Shown: positions 30,364 through 40,363, numbered from the stretch's first letter. The stretch is 64,000 nt of DNA from G047528255 sp047528255 (GCA_047528255.1 CP180024.1:62001-126000); one strand, 5' to 3'. The notes: generated from the sequence alone by a model not told the origin. Made by a program: numbers and translations.

Positions 30364-31323
30364 ATGGACTATTTAAAGATTATACAAATAGCTAAGGTTA
30401 CTTTAAGAATTGAGAGCGAAGCATTGGCGTCTATGGCTGAAAAAATAAATGAATCCTTTGCTAAAGCCGCGCTTTCAATGCATCAGTGTAAGGGAAAGAT
30501 TGTGCTCAGCGGTATCGGAAAGAGCTCTTATGTTGCCCAAAAAATTGTTGCTTCATTGAATTCTATAGGTGTTCCATCTCAATTTCTTCATGCTTCGGAA
30601 GCTGTTCATGGCGATTTGGGACTTTTGAATGCTGAAGATGTGGTTCTGTCTTTGTCGAAAAGCGGAAATTCTCCTGAAGTGAAATATTTGGTGCCTTTGC
30701 TCAAACGTGCTTCTCAGTTAATAGCTATCACTAGCAATGCGGACAGCGCTTTAGCCCGACAAGCTGATATCGTCTTGCTCACTTCCAATGAACGGGAGGC
30801 CGACGCTCATGATTTGATCCCGACCACTAGCACTACGTCACAATTGGCCATAGGGGATGCTTTACTTGTTGCTCTGGCTCAGTTGGGAGAATTTTCGAAG
30901 GAAAAATTCGCCCGATTCCATCCTGGGGGAGCTCTGGGGAAGAGACTTATTTGGAAGGTTTCCGATATCGTCAATCCCCTTCAAAAACCTTCCGTATCTT
31001 TAGGGTCTACCATCCGAGAGGTCATCATATCGATATCGGGAAATAGGTTCGGAATAACTGTCGTGATGGATGTTTTAGATATTGTAGGGGTGATCACTGA
31101 TGGCGATCTGCGTCGAATGTTGCAAAAAGAAAGTAATATTTTAAAAATAAAAGCTCAGGATATTATGTCTCGCCATCCCAAGAGCATCCAAAAGGATACT
31201 TTAGCTGTTGAGGCTCTTCATTTATTTGAAAAACACGATATTGGTCAGTTAATTGTTATGCATGAGGATCAATATTATGGTATATTGGATATTCATGATT
31301 TACTGAAAGAAGGAATTTATTGA
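30364..31323 (+). CDS. kdsD: KpsF/GutQ-family D-arabinose 5-phosphate isomerase
   Basis: The 319-residue protein has an N-terminal SIS domain (SGIGKSSYVAQKIVASLNS, residues about 49-67; LSKSGNSPEV; LIPTTSTTSQLAIGDALL) and two C-terminal CBS motifs (VIGVITDGDLRRML-like GVITDGDLRRML, then DIMSRHPKSI). FHPGGALGKRL is a family signature. It isomerises ribulose-5-phosphate to arabinose-5-phosphate, the first step toward KDO of lipopolysaccharide. Its stop overlaps the tatC start, so the two are coupled; divergent recQ begins close upstream. Confidence 0.93.
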   Translation: MDYLKIIQIAKVTLRIESEALASMAEKINESFAKAALSMHQCKGKIVLSGIGKSSYVAQKIVASLNSIGVPSQFLHASEAVHGDLGLLNAEDVVLSLSKSGNSPEVKYLVPLLKRASQLIAITSNADSALARQADIVLLTSNEREADAHDLIPTTSTTSQLAIGDALLVALAQLGEFSKEKFARFHPGGALGKRLIWKVSDIVNPLQKPSVSLGSTIREVIISISGNRFGITVVMDVLDIVGVITDGDLRRMLQKESNILKIKAQDIMSRHPKSIQKDTLAVEALHLFEKHDIGQLIVMHEDQYYGILDIHDLLKEGIY

Positions 31324-32141
31324 TGAATACTTCCAATAAAAGGGGAATGCCGTTCCTGGAACATATAGAGGTATTGAGGAGACATCTCATTCATGGGCTT
31401 TTCGGAGTGGTCGTCGGGGCTTTTGTTTTGATGTTGAACAAGGAAATTTTGTTTGATTACGTCATTTTTGCTCCGGCCAGGGCTGATTTTTTTACTTACC
31501 GTCTTTTCAATATTATTGGAGAGTGGTTGGGACAACCGGATCTTTTGATTTTACCTCAAGACTTGCAGATTCAAAACCGGAAACTCTTTGGGCAATTCAA
31601 TACTTACATTTGGAGCTGTGTGTTTTGGGGGGGGATTTTGGCTTCTCCTTACGTCTTTTATGAGTTGTGGAAGTTCATAAAACCTGCACTCTCTATCGAA
31701 GAGAGAAGGTGTTCTCAGGGTATCATTATAGTCGCTTCACTTTTGTTTTTTTCAGGTGTTCTTTTTGGATATTTCGTGCTTTTTCCGATGGCGATACAAT
31801 TCGGATACGGTTTCACGATAAGTTCATTGCCGCAAAATATCTTTGATCTTTCCGATTATATTTCCATGATCACTCAATCTGTTCTTACTATGGGTATCAC
31901 TTTTTTGTTTCCTTTACTGGCATATTTTTTAGCCAAGTCCGGATTGATCACCCCTGAGTTCTTGAGTACATACAGGAAACATGCTTTTTTGGTGTTGCTA
32001 ATCATTGCGGCGGCCATTACTCCAAGTGATATTTTGAGTACCGCCATTGCAGTATTACCTCTTCTATTCTTATATGAGTTGAGCGTATATGTGGTTGCTC
32101 TTGTTTACAAGAGAGAACGTTATATGAGAGAAAGGGGGTAA
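31323..32141 (+). CDS. tatC: Sec-independent protein translocase subunit TatC, C-terminus supplied by an IS
   Basis: The protein of about 272 residues is an inner-membrane Tat subunit. The cytoplasmic N-terminal signature is FLEHIEVLRRHLIHG (residues about 10-24). Six hydrophobic segments can be counted, with ASPYVFYELWKFIKPAL and LLIIAAAITPSDILSTAIAVLP as conserved stretches. The last nine codons, RERYMRERG and the stop, are read from an IS left end that begins at 32113. The natural C-terminal tail, which is variable and cytoplasmic in the family, has been replaced. All membrane segments remain, so function is plausible. Confidence 0.92.
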   Translation: MNTSNKRGMPFLEHIEVLRRHLIHGLFGVVVGAFVLMLNKEILFDYVIFAPARADFFTYRLFNIIGEWLGQPDLLILPQDLQIQNRKLFGQFNTYIWSCVFWGGILASPYVFYELWKFIKPALSIEERRCSQGIIIVASLLFFSGVLFGYFVLFPMAIQFGYGFTISSLPQNIFDLSDYISMITQSVLTMGITFLFPLLAYFLAKSGLITPEFLSTYRKHAFLVLLIIAAAITPSDILSTAIAVLPLLFLYELSVYVVALVYKRERYMRERG

Positions 32142-33494
32142 AATATTTGTAAATCAATATATTGTTTCGTGTATTATGGAGTATAAAATAAAAGATTTGG
32201 ATCTATGCTCAGAAGTACCGCACAAATAAGCTTTAGTGAACTATATATGAAACGTTCTACCAGAAGGAGTGAGTTTTCTAAAGGTTAAAAACCTTGATTC
32301 ACTGGAAAGTGATGGAGAAAGAAATAGGAAAAATGGATAAAAAAGTCAGGGAATAAAAGGCCAATCTGATTACAGTGGTATGAAAACGTTGCATGGAAGA
32401 AGGAGATTAAAATATTTGTAAATAAATATATTGTTTCGTATATTATGAAGTATAAAATAAAAAATTCGGCTCTATGCTCAGAAGCACCGAACAAATAAGT
32501 TTTAGTGAACTATATATGAAACGTTCTACCAGAAGGAGTGAGTTTTTTAAATATTAAAAACCTTGATCAACTAGGAAGTGTATGGAAAAAGAAATAAGAA
32601 AAATATATTAAGAAGCCCAGGGAATAAAAGGCAACCTGCTTACAGTGGAATATCGTTATTTATGATGATGCTGTTTGAGTAACTGGTATGATCTCAGTGA
32701 TGTAGCAACGGAAGAATTGGTGAAAGAATATTTAATCTGTATTCGCTTTTATGGTTTTCAATTGGAAGATCAGATCCCAGATCATACGATTCTATGCAGA
32801 TTTTGCAATGAAATAGTAGCCAAAAAGGCATATGAGATCTTACTGAAAAAGATAAATAAGGAATTAGAAAAGAATCAGGCTATAGTTAAAAAAAGAGTGA
32901 TAGTAGGTGTCAGTATTACAGTGAGTCTCTTTGCTCCCAAGAGAGCCCTACCTACGTAGGGGAGGATAGGAGGAAAAGGGTAAAAGCAAATCAATATACT
33001 AGATGGCCTAGCCATTAATAATCAAACTAGGATATAAATCCAGAGAAGTATGTATATGCAGACAAAGATTACCAAGTTCCAGCCAAGGTGTCTCTACATA
33101 TTCATAATAGAGGGGCATCAAAGACCGTATACAGAAGAAACCCTATAGAAACCGTCCCTTAAGTTAAGAGAGGTCTATTATTCAATAAATTAGTGAGTAA
33201 AACCCGATGTATAGTATAATTCACTTTTGGTAGTATAAAGTGTTGGTTTAGACAAGAAAAGCTCCTTACAAAGGATTAGCTCGTGGTATACCCAGAATTT
33301 TATGAAGATTATGACACATAATTTGTATCGTTTCCCAGGGATCATTATGAGCTGTTCATAAAAACAAATATAATTAATTGATTTATAATTAATAATATTT
33401 CGATTACAATGTGAAAGAATAAATTTGCATCGTTTGCAACGAAGACCATCTAGGGGGGTTGACTAAATGTGGTTCACCTTAACACAATAGTCTT
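32113..33494 (+). mobile_element. IS5-like elements: partial left part in tandem with a deleted full copy
   Basis: 32113-32381 is the first 270 bp of a plus copy (GAGAACGTTATATGAGAG). A second plus copy begins at 32382 with its own left end and runs to the right tip at 33494 (TTAACACAATAGTC). The second copy has 32675-32959 open (94 residues, SNWYDLSDVATEELVKE, DHTILCRFCNEIVAKKAYE) and an internal deletion near 33000. The arrangement is a direct tandem repeat of the left end. Confidence 0.8.
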
Positions 33495-33588
33495 AAAATG
33501 ATAGTTTTACAGAACTTTTTTTTAATTCATCGAATCAATATTGCTAGATTTTTTAACATTCAGCGCTTATAACAACACATTTTTTCAT

Positions 33589-35177
33589 ATGAACACAGTG
33601 AGCGAAGGGGCTTTTTTGAACAGAGACCGATTTATAAATAATATCCAAAACACCAAGCTCTGGGATATCATCATCATCGGTGGAGGAGCTACAGGATTGG
33701 GAGTTGTTGTAGACGCTGCCTCACGAGGATATAAAAGCTTGCTTTTAGAACAATCTGATTTCGCCAAAGCCACTTCCATCCGAAGCACTAAATTACTTCA
33801 TGGTGGTATCCGATATCTCGCGCAAGGCAATATCAAATTACTCTACGAAGCTTTGCACGAGCGTGGAATACTTCTTCGAAACGCCCCACATTTGAAAAAA
33901 AACAATGCTTAATTATCCTTTTTTTTGATTGGGGTATGGGGTATATGTATTGGATAGGAATGAAGCTATACCAATGGCTGACTGGAAGTCTCAGTCTGGG
34001 CAAGACTCGATTCCTTTCTCGCAAAGAAATTTTAAAAAACCCCCCCGAGATAAAGCTCGATCGTTTGAAAGGAGGCATAGCTTATTATGACGCCCAATTT
34101 GATGACGCCCGTCTGGCCATTCATTTAGATCAAATCTGTGCTGAGCAAGGTGGAAGTCTATTAAATTATTTCAAAGTGTCTGCCTTGCTAAAAGAAGGAA
34201 ACAAGATATTAGGCATCATCGCGCGCGATATGGAAAATCAAAAAGAATACCGTCTTCATTCGAAGGTTGTGATCAACGCTACCGGTGTATTTGCCGACGA
34301 AATCCTGCAATTGGACGAATCTCAGAGACCTATTTCTTTGAAAGACAGCCAGGGAACGTACATTGTGCTGGATAAATCATTCTTCAAAAGTACCAGCGCA
34401 ATGGTTATTCCCAAAACTTCAGACGGTAGGGGGTTATTCGCAGTTCCTTGGAACGGTCATGTACTGGTAGGAACCACGGATATCCCTATGGATAAACATA
34501 GTCTCGAACCCAAACCCCTGGATGAAGGAATAGATTTCATATTGAAAACATTCGAAAAATATTTTGATCGGAGTCCTCAAAAGAAAGATATTTTGAGCGT
34601 TTTCTGTGGACTAAGACCATTGGTTATCCCTTCCAAAAATACATCAATTACCAAAGACATCTCCCGAAATCATAAACTCATATTGAGCGAATCTGGGCTC
34701 ATCACCATCATCGGAGGAAAATGGACCATTTATAGAAAAATGGCTGAAGACACCGTAAACAAGGCCATTCAAGTGGGAGGATTAAAAAAAACTTCTTCAG
34801 AAACTCAACACCTCAAAATTCACGGTTTCAGCACTCCTCATTTTATGGGAGATCGTTGGATCGTTTACGGAACGGATGCCTCTCGTATCAAACAATTGAT
34901 AGAGAGAACCCCCTTTTTGAACCAAAAGTTGGCCGAATATTGGCCCTATACAGCAGCTGAGGTCGTGTGGGCTACACGAAACGAAATTACCCGAACCGTA
35001 GAAGACGTACTGGCCAGGCGATTTCGCGTATTGTTTTTGGATGCCAGGGCTGCTATGAATATGGCTCTTAAAGTGGCTTCACTGATGAACAAAGAACTCC
35101 ATCAAGACCGAGCGTGGGAAAAAGATCAGATAACTGCTTTCAAAGAATTGGCCGCACGATACCTTGTCAAAAAATAA
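33589..35177 (+). pseudogene. glpD: Aerobic glycerol-3-phosphate dehydrogenase, single frameshift in an A8 run
   Basis: The N-terminal part (33589-33912) has WDIIIIGGGATGLG (FAD-binding GxGxxG type), RSTKLLHGGIRYLAQGN and GILLRNAPHL. The rest (33936-35177, 413 residues) has YYDAQFDDARLAIHLDQI, VINATGVFADEI, PWNGHVLVGTTDIP and GGKWTIYRKMAEDT. The break is one extra A in eight A at 33895-33902. Removing one gives LKKQCLIILFFDWGMGYM without interruption, which matches family spacing. GlpD oxidises glycerol-3-phosphate to DHAP with transfer of electrons to quinone at the membrane. Decay, sequencing error or slippage-rescued expression are all possible. glpK and glpF downstream are intact. Confidence 0.88.
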
Positions 35178-35208
35178 TGATCAAACAAAAATCAACATTT
35201 CCGGCCAT

Positions 35209-36693
35209 ATGGACAAGTATATACTCTCGTTAGACCAGGGAACAACCAATTCTCGAGCGATTGTCTTCAACCGTAACGGAAATATCGTCTCTGTCGCTCA
35301 AAAAGAGTTTAGGCAGATTTACCCCCAACCGGGTTGGGTAGAGCATGACGCCAAAGAGATCTGGTCTTCTCAAGCTTCAGTAGCGATCGAAGCTCTCCTG
35401 AAAGCTAATTTAGAAGGAAAAAATATAGCTGCTATCGGTATCACCAATCAGAGGGAAACAACTGTAGTCTGGAATAGGTACACAGGTGAGCCTGTGTATA
35501 ATGCCATAGTATGGCAAGACCGTCGCACCTCCGACTACTGCGACTTGCTCAAAGATCAGGGATTCGTGGAAAAAATACGAAAAAAAACCGGTTTGATCGT
35601 AGACTCCTACTTCTCGGCTGCAAAGATCCGATGGATTCTGGACAACATTCCCGGTTCCAGAAAAAAAGCCGAGCATGGAACCTTAGCTTTCGGAACTATC
35701 GATTCCTGGCTCATCTGGAACCTAACGGAAAAACACGAGCATGTAACTGACGTAACGAACGCCTCGCGCACTATGCTCTTCAATATCCATACCCTAGATT
35801 GGGATGAAGAGTTGCTTGAAATTTTTGAAATTCCACGAGCACTCTTGCCCAATGTTAGATCTTCTAGCGAGATATTTAGCCACACCAAGAGTTGGACATT
35901 TTCACATAAAATCCCCATCGCTGGCATTGCGGGAGATCAACAAGCCTCTCTTTTCGGACAAATGTGTACCCAAGTAGGAATGGTAAAAAATACTTACGGA
36001 ACGGGCTGCTTCGTGTTAATGAACATAGGGGACAAGCCGGTTATATCCAAAAATAATCTATTAACCACCATTGCTTGGCAAATCAAGGGAAAAATACAAT
36101 ATGCCTTGGAAGGGAGCGTCTTCATTGCAGGAGCCGTCGTGCAATGGCTTCGAGACGGGTTGGGTCTTATTTCCACTTCTTCAGAAACGGAACTACTGGC
36201 AGCCTCTGACAGCGACGGGGTTTATTTTGTGCCGGCCTTTTCGGGGTTAGGCGCTCCCTATTGGGATCAACAAGCCAAAGGTACCATCGTAGGAATTACA
36301 AGAGGAACTACCGCAGCCCATTTGACGCGAGCAGCTTTGGAAAGCATTGCTTTTCAAAATATGGATATTTTAAAAGCCATGGAGGCGGATTCTGGAATTT
36401 CGATCAAAGAATTGCGAGTAGACGGAGGAGCAGCGGCCAACGATCTACTCATGCAATTTCAAACAGATATCCTCGAAGTAAAAGTCATCAGATCGAAAAT
36501 AACCGAACTTACAGCCGCCGGAGCTGCGTATTTGGCTGGTTTGACGGTAGGTTATTGGGATAGTTTGGAAGAAATTCAACAAAAATGGCAGATAGATCGT
36601 GTATTTGAACCAAAAGAACTCCCTGATCGGGTCAATCGCATAGAGGAGTGGAGAAGAGCGGTGAAAACGGTTCAAATATGGGGGAAATTATAA
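35209..36693 (+). CDS. glpK: Glycerol kinase
   Basis: The 494-residue FGGY-family kinase phosphorylates glycerol to sn-glycerol-3-phosphate. The ATG at 35209 gives the family start MDKYILSLDQGTTNSRAIVF. Further motifs are PGWVEHDAKEIW, GITNQRETTVVWNRYTG, IVWQDRRTSDYCD, AGDQQASLFGQ, NTYGTGCFVLMN, and FSGLGAPYWDQQAKGTIVGI (signature 2). Its start lies 31 bp after glpD. With glpF behind, it forms a glycerol uptake and activation operon whose oxidative step, glpD, is frameshifted. Confidence 0.95.
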   Translation: MDKYILSLDQGTTNSRAIVFNRNGNIVSVAQKEFRQIYPQPGWVEHDAKEIWSSQASVAIEALLKANLEGKNIAAIGITNQRETTVVWNRYTGEPVYNAIVWQDRRTSDYCDLLKDQGFVEKIRKKTGLIVDSYFSAAKIRWILDNIPGSRKKAEHGTLAFGTIDSWLIWNLTEKHEHVTDVTNASRTMLFNIHTLDWDEELLEIFEIPRALLPNVRSSSEIFSHTKSWTFSHKIPIAGIAGDQQASLFGQMCTQVGMVKNTYGTGCFVLMNIGDKPVISKNNLLTTIAWQIKGKIQYALEGSVFIAGAVVQWLRDGLGLISTSSETELLAASDSDGVYFVPAFSGLGAPYWDQQAKGTIVGITRGTTAAHLTRAALESIAFQNMDILKAMEADSGISIKELRVDGGAAANDLLMQFQTDILEVKVIRSKITELTAAGAAYLAGLTVGYWDSLEEIQQKWQIDRVFEPKELPDRVNRIEEWRRAVKTVQIWGKL

Positions 36694-36720
36694 TTCATTA
36701 AAAATTAAATAATATTTATT

Positions 36721-37446
36721 ATGGAAGTGTTTTATGCAGAGATGATCGGAACAATGCTATTAATTCTCTTAGGAAACGGGGTAGTGGCCAATGTGGTTTT
36801 GTCTAAAACCAAAGGAAATGGCGCAGGTTGGGTTGCTATTACAACCGGCTGGGCTTTGGCCGTTTTCGTAGGAGTAGTGGTGGCAGGTCCGTACAGCGGA
36901 GCACATTTGAATCCCGCCGTCACCGTAGGGCTTGCCACAATAGGAAAATTTAATTGGGCTGAAGCTCCGGTTTACATTTCGGCCCAATTCATCGGAGCCA
37001 TATTAGGCGCGTTTTTGGTATGGATTTTCTATAGAAAACATTTCGCTGAAACTAAAGATCATGAAGCTCAACTGGCTGCTTTCAGTACGGGGCCAGCTAT
37101 CAAAAATCCCTTCTCCAATCTTATCAGTGAAGTCATAGGAACTTTTGTCTTGGTTTTTGTCGTGTTCTATTTTTCAGGAATCGAGGTGGAAACGGATAAC
37201 ACCCCCATTGGTCTGGGATCTTTGGGGGCGATCCCCGTGGCATTTTTAGTGTGGAGTATTGGGTTGTCTTTAGGCGGAACTACGGGGTATGCCATCAACC
37301 CGGCTCGCGACCTCGGTCCGAGGATCATGCACGCGATTTTGCCGATAGAGGGAAAAGGGAAAAGCGATTGGGGGTACGCTTGGATACCCGCTGCGGGACC
37401 CATAATCGGGGCGATAGTCGCCGCTTGTCTTTACCTTTGTTTTTGA
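36721..37446 (+). CDS. glpF: Glycerol uptake facilitator (aquaglyceroporin)
   Basis: The 241-residue MIP-family channel has both NPA boxes: GAHLNPAVTVG near residue 63 and GYAINPARDLGPR near 199. The Asp after the second NPA box (NPARD) is characteristic of glycerol facilitators rather than water channels. Six hydrophobic segments plus two half-helices are visible. It sits 27 bp after glpK and is followed by a terminator hairpin, closing the operon. Confidence 0.94.
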   Translation: MEVFYAEMIGTMLLILLGNGVVANVVLSKTKGNGAGWVAITTGWALAVFVGVVVAGPYSGAHLNPAVTVGLATIGKFNWAEAPVYISAQFIGAILGAFLVWIFYRKHFAETKDHEAQLAAFSTGPAIKNPFSNLISEVIGTFVLVFVVFYFSGIEVETDNTPIGLGSLGAIPVAFLVWSIGLSLGGTTGYAINPARDLGPRIMHAILPIEGKGKSDWGYAWIPAAGPIIGAIVAACLYLCF

Positions 37447-37485
37447 TGATCATAAAAGATCACAATACTTTTGAATCAGTTCGAG

Positions 37486-37505
37486 AAGGCTATTTAGCCT
37501 TTTTG
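37486..37505 (+). terminator. Rho-independent terminator after glpF
   Basis: AAGGCTA and TAGCCTT form a 7-bp stem around a two-base gap (TT), in practice a 5-6 bp stem with a small loop, followed by a T-run (TTTTT). It lies 40 bp past the glpF stop and before thrS. Confidence 0.6.
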
Positions 37506-37560
37506 ATTGGCGTGATAAGCTTACATTTTCCGGAATTAATCGTTCAATGAAAATAAAAAT

Positions 37561-39492
37561 ATGATTCGAATCACTTTCCCTGACGGTTCTGTTAGGCATT
37601 ACCAAATAGGTATTACATCGGTTGATGTTGCTAAAGATATCAGCGAAGGTTTGGCAAGAAAAGTTTTATCCGCTACCGTCAATGATGAACAAGTAGAATT
37701 GTCTACGCCCATTAAGAGTGACGCGCGATTGACGCTGTATACTTGGGACGATATATTTGGGAAAAAAATCTTTTGGCATTCTTCGGCCCATCTATTGGCT
37801 CAAGCCATCTCTGTGTTTTATCGGAAAGCCAAATTGACTATCGGCCCGGCCATTGACAACGGTTTTTATTACGATGTAGATTTCGGTTCGGAAATTTTTT
37901 CGGAAAAAGATTTTCATCGTGTAGAACAAAAGATGCTTGAAAATGCTCGTAAAGCCTCTGAATTTAGGATTTATCCCGTTTCCAAAGCAGAGGCTTTGAA
38001 TCATTACAAAGACAATGTATACAAAACGGAACTGATCGAAAATCTACAAGACGGGACAATCACTTTCTGTACTCATGACGATTTTACGGATCTCTGTCGC
38101 GGCGGACATATTCCACAAACGGCCTTGATAAAATCAGTCAAAATACTCAACACATCGGGGGCCTACTGGAGAGGGGTCGTAAAAAATAAACGCCTTACAC
38201 GCGTTTACGGTATTTCATTTCCGAAACAAAAAGATTTGGAGGAATACCTTTTACAATTGGATAAAGCAAAAAAACGTGATCATAGAAAATTGGGTAAAGA
38301 GCTCGGTTTGTTTACTTTTTCTGACCGCGTCGGGCCGGGCTTGCCATTGTGGTTACCCAAAGGAGCAGATCTGCGTAAGCGTTTGGAAGATTTTTTGACT
38401 CAAGTCCAACGCAAGGCCGGCTATGAAATGGTTGTGACACCTCACATCGGTTACAAAGAGCTGTATATGACGTCAGGGCATTGGGCTAAATATGAAGAGA
38501 ACAGCTTTAGGCCGATCACTACCCCCAATGAAGGAGAAGAATTTCTTCTGAAACCCATGAACTGTCCTCATCATTGTGAGATATATCGCGCTCAAAAAGG
38601 GTCTTACCGTGATTTGCCGAAACGTTTTGCAGAGTTTGGGACAGTATATCGATACGAACAAAGCGGGGAACTTCATGGTCTGACACGGGTGAGAAGTTTC
38701 ACTCAAGATGACGCTCATATTTTTTGTGCTCCGGAGCAATTGTTAGATGAGTTCAAATCTGTGATCGACTTGGTTTTTTATGTTTTCCGTTCACTGGGAT
38801 TCACGGAATATACGGCTCAGATCTCTCTGAGAGATCCTCAAAAACCCGAAAAATATATAGGCAGCGATGCACATTGGAAAAAATCCGAAAAGGCCATCAT
38901 CGAAGCGACTGAGGACAGAGGTCTGAAAACCGTATTAGCCTATGGAGAGGCGGCGTTTTACGGCCCTAAGCTTGATTTCATGATCAAGGACGCTCTGGGG
39001 CGTAGTTGGCAGTTGGGAACAATCCAAGTAGATTACAATCTCCCTGAACGTTTTAATTTGAATTACAAAGGAGCAGATAATGAATCGTACCGACCGGTAA
39101 TGATCCATCGAGCGCCCTTTGGTTCTTTAGAACGTTTCATCGCCATTCTTTTAGAACATACGGCGGGTGATCTGCCCTTATGGCTTACGTCATATCAAGC
39201 AGTCATCCTTCCCATAGGGAAAAAGCACCTCGAGTATGCGAGAAATGTTTTAAATTTGATGTCCCGTTCAGAGGTTCGAGCGTCCATAGACGATCGAAAC
39301 GAGAAAATAGGAAAAAAGATACGAGATGCGGAAATGGATAAAGTTCCTTTTATGATCGTCATAGGAGAAAGAGAGCAAGAGAGCGGCGAAATCTCCGTTC
39401 GTCGACGTGGACAAGGAGACTTAGGTAGCTTTTCCGTCAAGGATTTCCTCGATTTCGTATCTAAAGAATCGGATATTTATTTAAAATTATAA
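37561..39492 (+). CDS. thrS: Threonyl-tRNA synthetase
   Basis: The 643-residue class II synthetase has the family's domains in order: N-terminal TGS (MIRITFPDGSVRHY), the SAD editing domain with HSSAHLLAQAI and a second metal-site segment CRGGHIP, then the catalytic core with MNCPHHCEIYRA (zinc ligand Cys and His), RYEQSGELHGLTRVRSFTQDDAH (motif 2 region, residues about 360-382) and HRAPFGSLERF (motif 3). It ends in the anticodon-binding domain. It charges tRNA-Thr in the cytoplasm. The infC reading frame starts within a few bases of its stop, the usual thrS-infC-rpmI-rplT order. Confidence 0.96.
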   Translation: MIRITFPDGSVRHYQIGITSVDVAKDISEGLARKVLSATVNDEQVELSTPIKSDARLTLYTWDDIFGKKIFWHSSAHLLAQAISVFYRKAKLTIGPAIDNGFYYDVDFGSEIFSEKDFHRVEQKMLENARKASEFRIYPVSKAEALNHYKDNVYKTELIENLQDGTITFCTHDDFTDLCRGGHIPQTALIKSVKILNTSGAYWRGVVKNKRLTRVYGISFPKQKDLEEYLLQLDKAKKRDHRKLGKELGLFTFSDRVGPGLPLWLPKGADLRKRLEDFLTQVQRKAGYEMVVTPHIGYKELYMTSGHWAKYEENSFRPITTPNEGEEFLLKPMNCPHHCEIYRAQKGSYRDLPKRFAEFGTVYRYEQSGELHGLTRVRSFTQDDAHIFCAPEQLLDEFKSVIDLVFYVFRSLGFTEYTAQISLRDPQKPEKYIGSDAHWKKSEKAIIEATEDRGLKTVLAYGEAAFYGPKLDFMIKDALGRSWQLGTIQVDYNLPERFNLNYKGADNESYRPVMIHRAPFGSLERFIAILLEHTAGDLPLWLTSYQAVILPIGKKHLEYARNVLNLMSRSEVRASIDDRNEKIGKKIRDAEMDKVPFMIVIGEREQESGEISVRRRGQGDLGSFSVKDFLDFVSKESDIYLKL

Positions 39493-39496
39493 AATC

Positions 39497-40069
39497 ATCG
39501 CATTACAAAGAAATTCCTCAAGAGGAAAAAAGGGTAATTACCGCCGGGTAATACAGGAAGATCCGCATCGCATAAACGGGCGCATCACGGCCAAAGAAGT
39601 GAGGTTAGTAGGGGATAATATAGAAGTTGGAGTATATTCCTTTTCCAGGGCCTTGCATATTGCTCAAGAACAGGGATTGGATCTGGTAGAAATCAATCCT
39701 AAGACCGATCCTCCAATTTGTAGAGTACTCGAGTATAAAAAGTTTTTGTATGAACAGAAAAAAAAACAAAAACTACTCAAGGCTAAACAAGACAAAGTTA
39801 TAACTAAGGAAATCCGTCTCGGCCCGCAAACCGATAATCATGACCGTGAGTTTAAGATAAAGAGCGCAGAGAAATTTCTAAAAGCCAAAGAAAAAGTAAG
39901 GTTCAGTATCTTTTTCAAAGGCCGTTCCATCGTATATAAAGAGCAAGGGGAACTTTTATTACTGAAGTGTGCGAAAGCTCTTGATAATTATGGGAAAGTG
40001 GAACAAATGCCAATGATGGAAGGAAAGCGAATGCTTATGATTATGACGCCGAAGAAAAATAAGAGTTAA
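39497..40069 (+). CDS. infC: Translation initiation factor IF-3 with a non-canonical start
   Basis: The C-terminal part is standard IF-3: RLVGDNIEVGVYSFSRALHI, DLVEINPKTDPPICRVLEYKK, KEIRLGPQTDNHDREFK, KVRFSIFFKGRSI and VEQMPMMEGKRM. Family sequence also lies upstream of the first usable GTG (39599): RRVIQEDPHRINGRITAKEV. No ATG, GTG or TTG precedes that block in frame. Two adjacent AUC codons at 39494 and 39497 sit where homologues begin, giving about 190 residues. infC is known to use AUU/AUC-type starts, through which IF-3 controls its own synthesis. The exact start is inferred. Confidence 0.88.
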   Translation: MALQRNSSRGKKGNYRRVIQEDPHRINGRITAKEVRLVGDNIEVGVYSFSRALHIAQEQGLDLVEINPKTDPPICRVLEYKKFLYEQKKKQKLLKAKQDKVITKEIRLGPQTDNHDREFKIKSAEKFLKAKEKVRFSIFFKGRSIVYKEQGELLLLKCAKALDNYGKVEQMPMMEGKRMLMIMTPKKNKS

Positions 40070-40081
40070 AATAAAAAACAT

Positions 40082-40279
40082 ATGCCTAAGTTAAAGACTA
40101 AATCAGGTTCAAAAAAGCGCTTCAAAAAAACAGCTAATAGTGGAATTAAAAGAAAATATGCTTTTAAGAACCATATTCTCACCAAAAAATCCACCAAGCA
40201 AAAGCGTAGATTGACACATTTTACTATGGTGAGTCAAGCAGATGAAAAGAATATCAAAAAACAATTATTGTTAAAATAG
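40082..40279 (+). CDS. rpmI: Ribosomal protein bL35
   Basis: This 65-residue basic protein (MPKLKTKSGSKKRFKKTANS at the start, AYFK-type segment read here as KYAFKNHILTKKSTKQKRR) matches bL35 in length and sequence. It follows infC by 12 bp and precedes rplT, the standard operon order. Confidence 0.96.
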   Translation: MPKLKTKSGSKKRFKKTANSGIKRKYAFKNHILTKKSTKQKRRLTHFTMVSQADEKNIKKQLLLK

Positions 40280-40363
40280 TATCTATTTCAATATCACACT
40301 CTGTGGTGGTGTTTCGAAGACCCATCTTAAAAGATCACCTGTCATAAAAAAAACTAGAAAATC

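Noticed and set aside
33541..33588. Upstream ATG of glpD at 33541
   Set aside because: It adds residues not seen in the family and lies close to IS-derived sequence; the ATG at 33589 is better placed.
39599..39601. GTG at 39599 as start of infC
   Set aside because: Conserved IF-3 residues lie upstream of it in the same frame, so the protein would be truncated.
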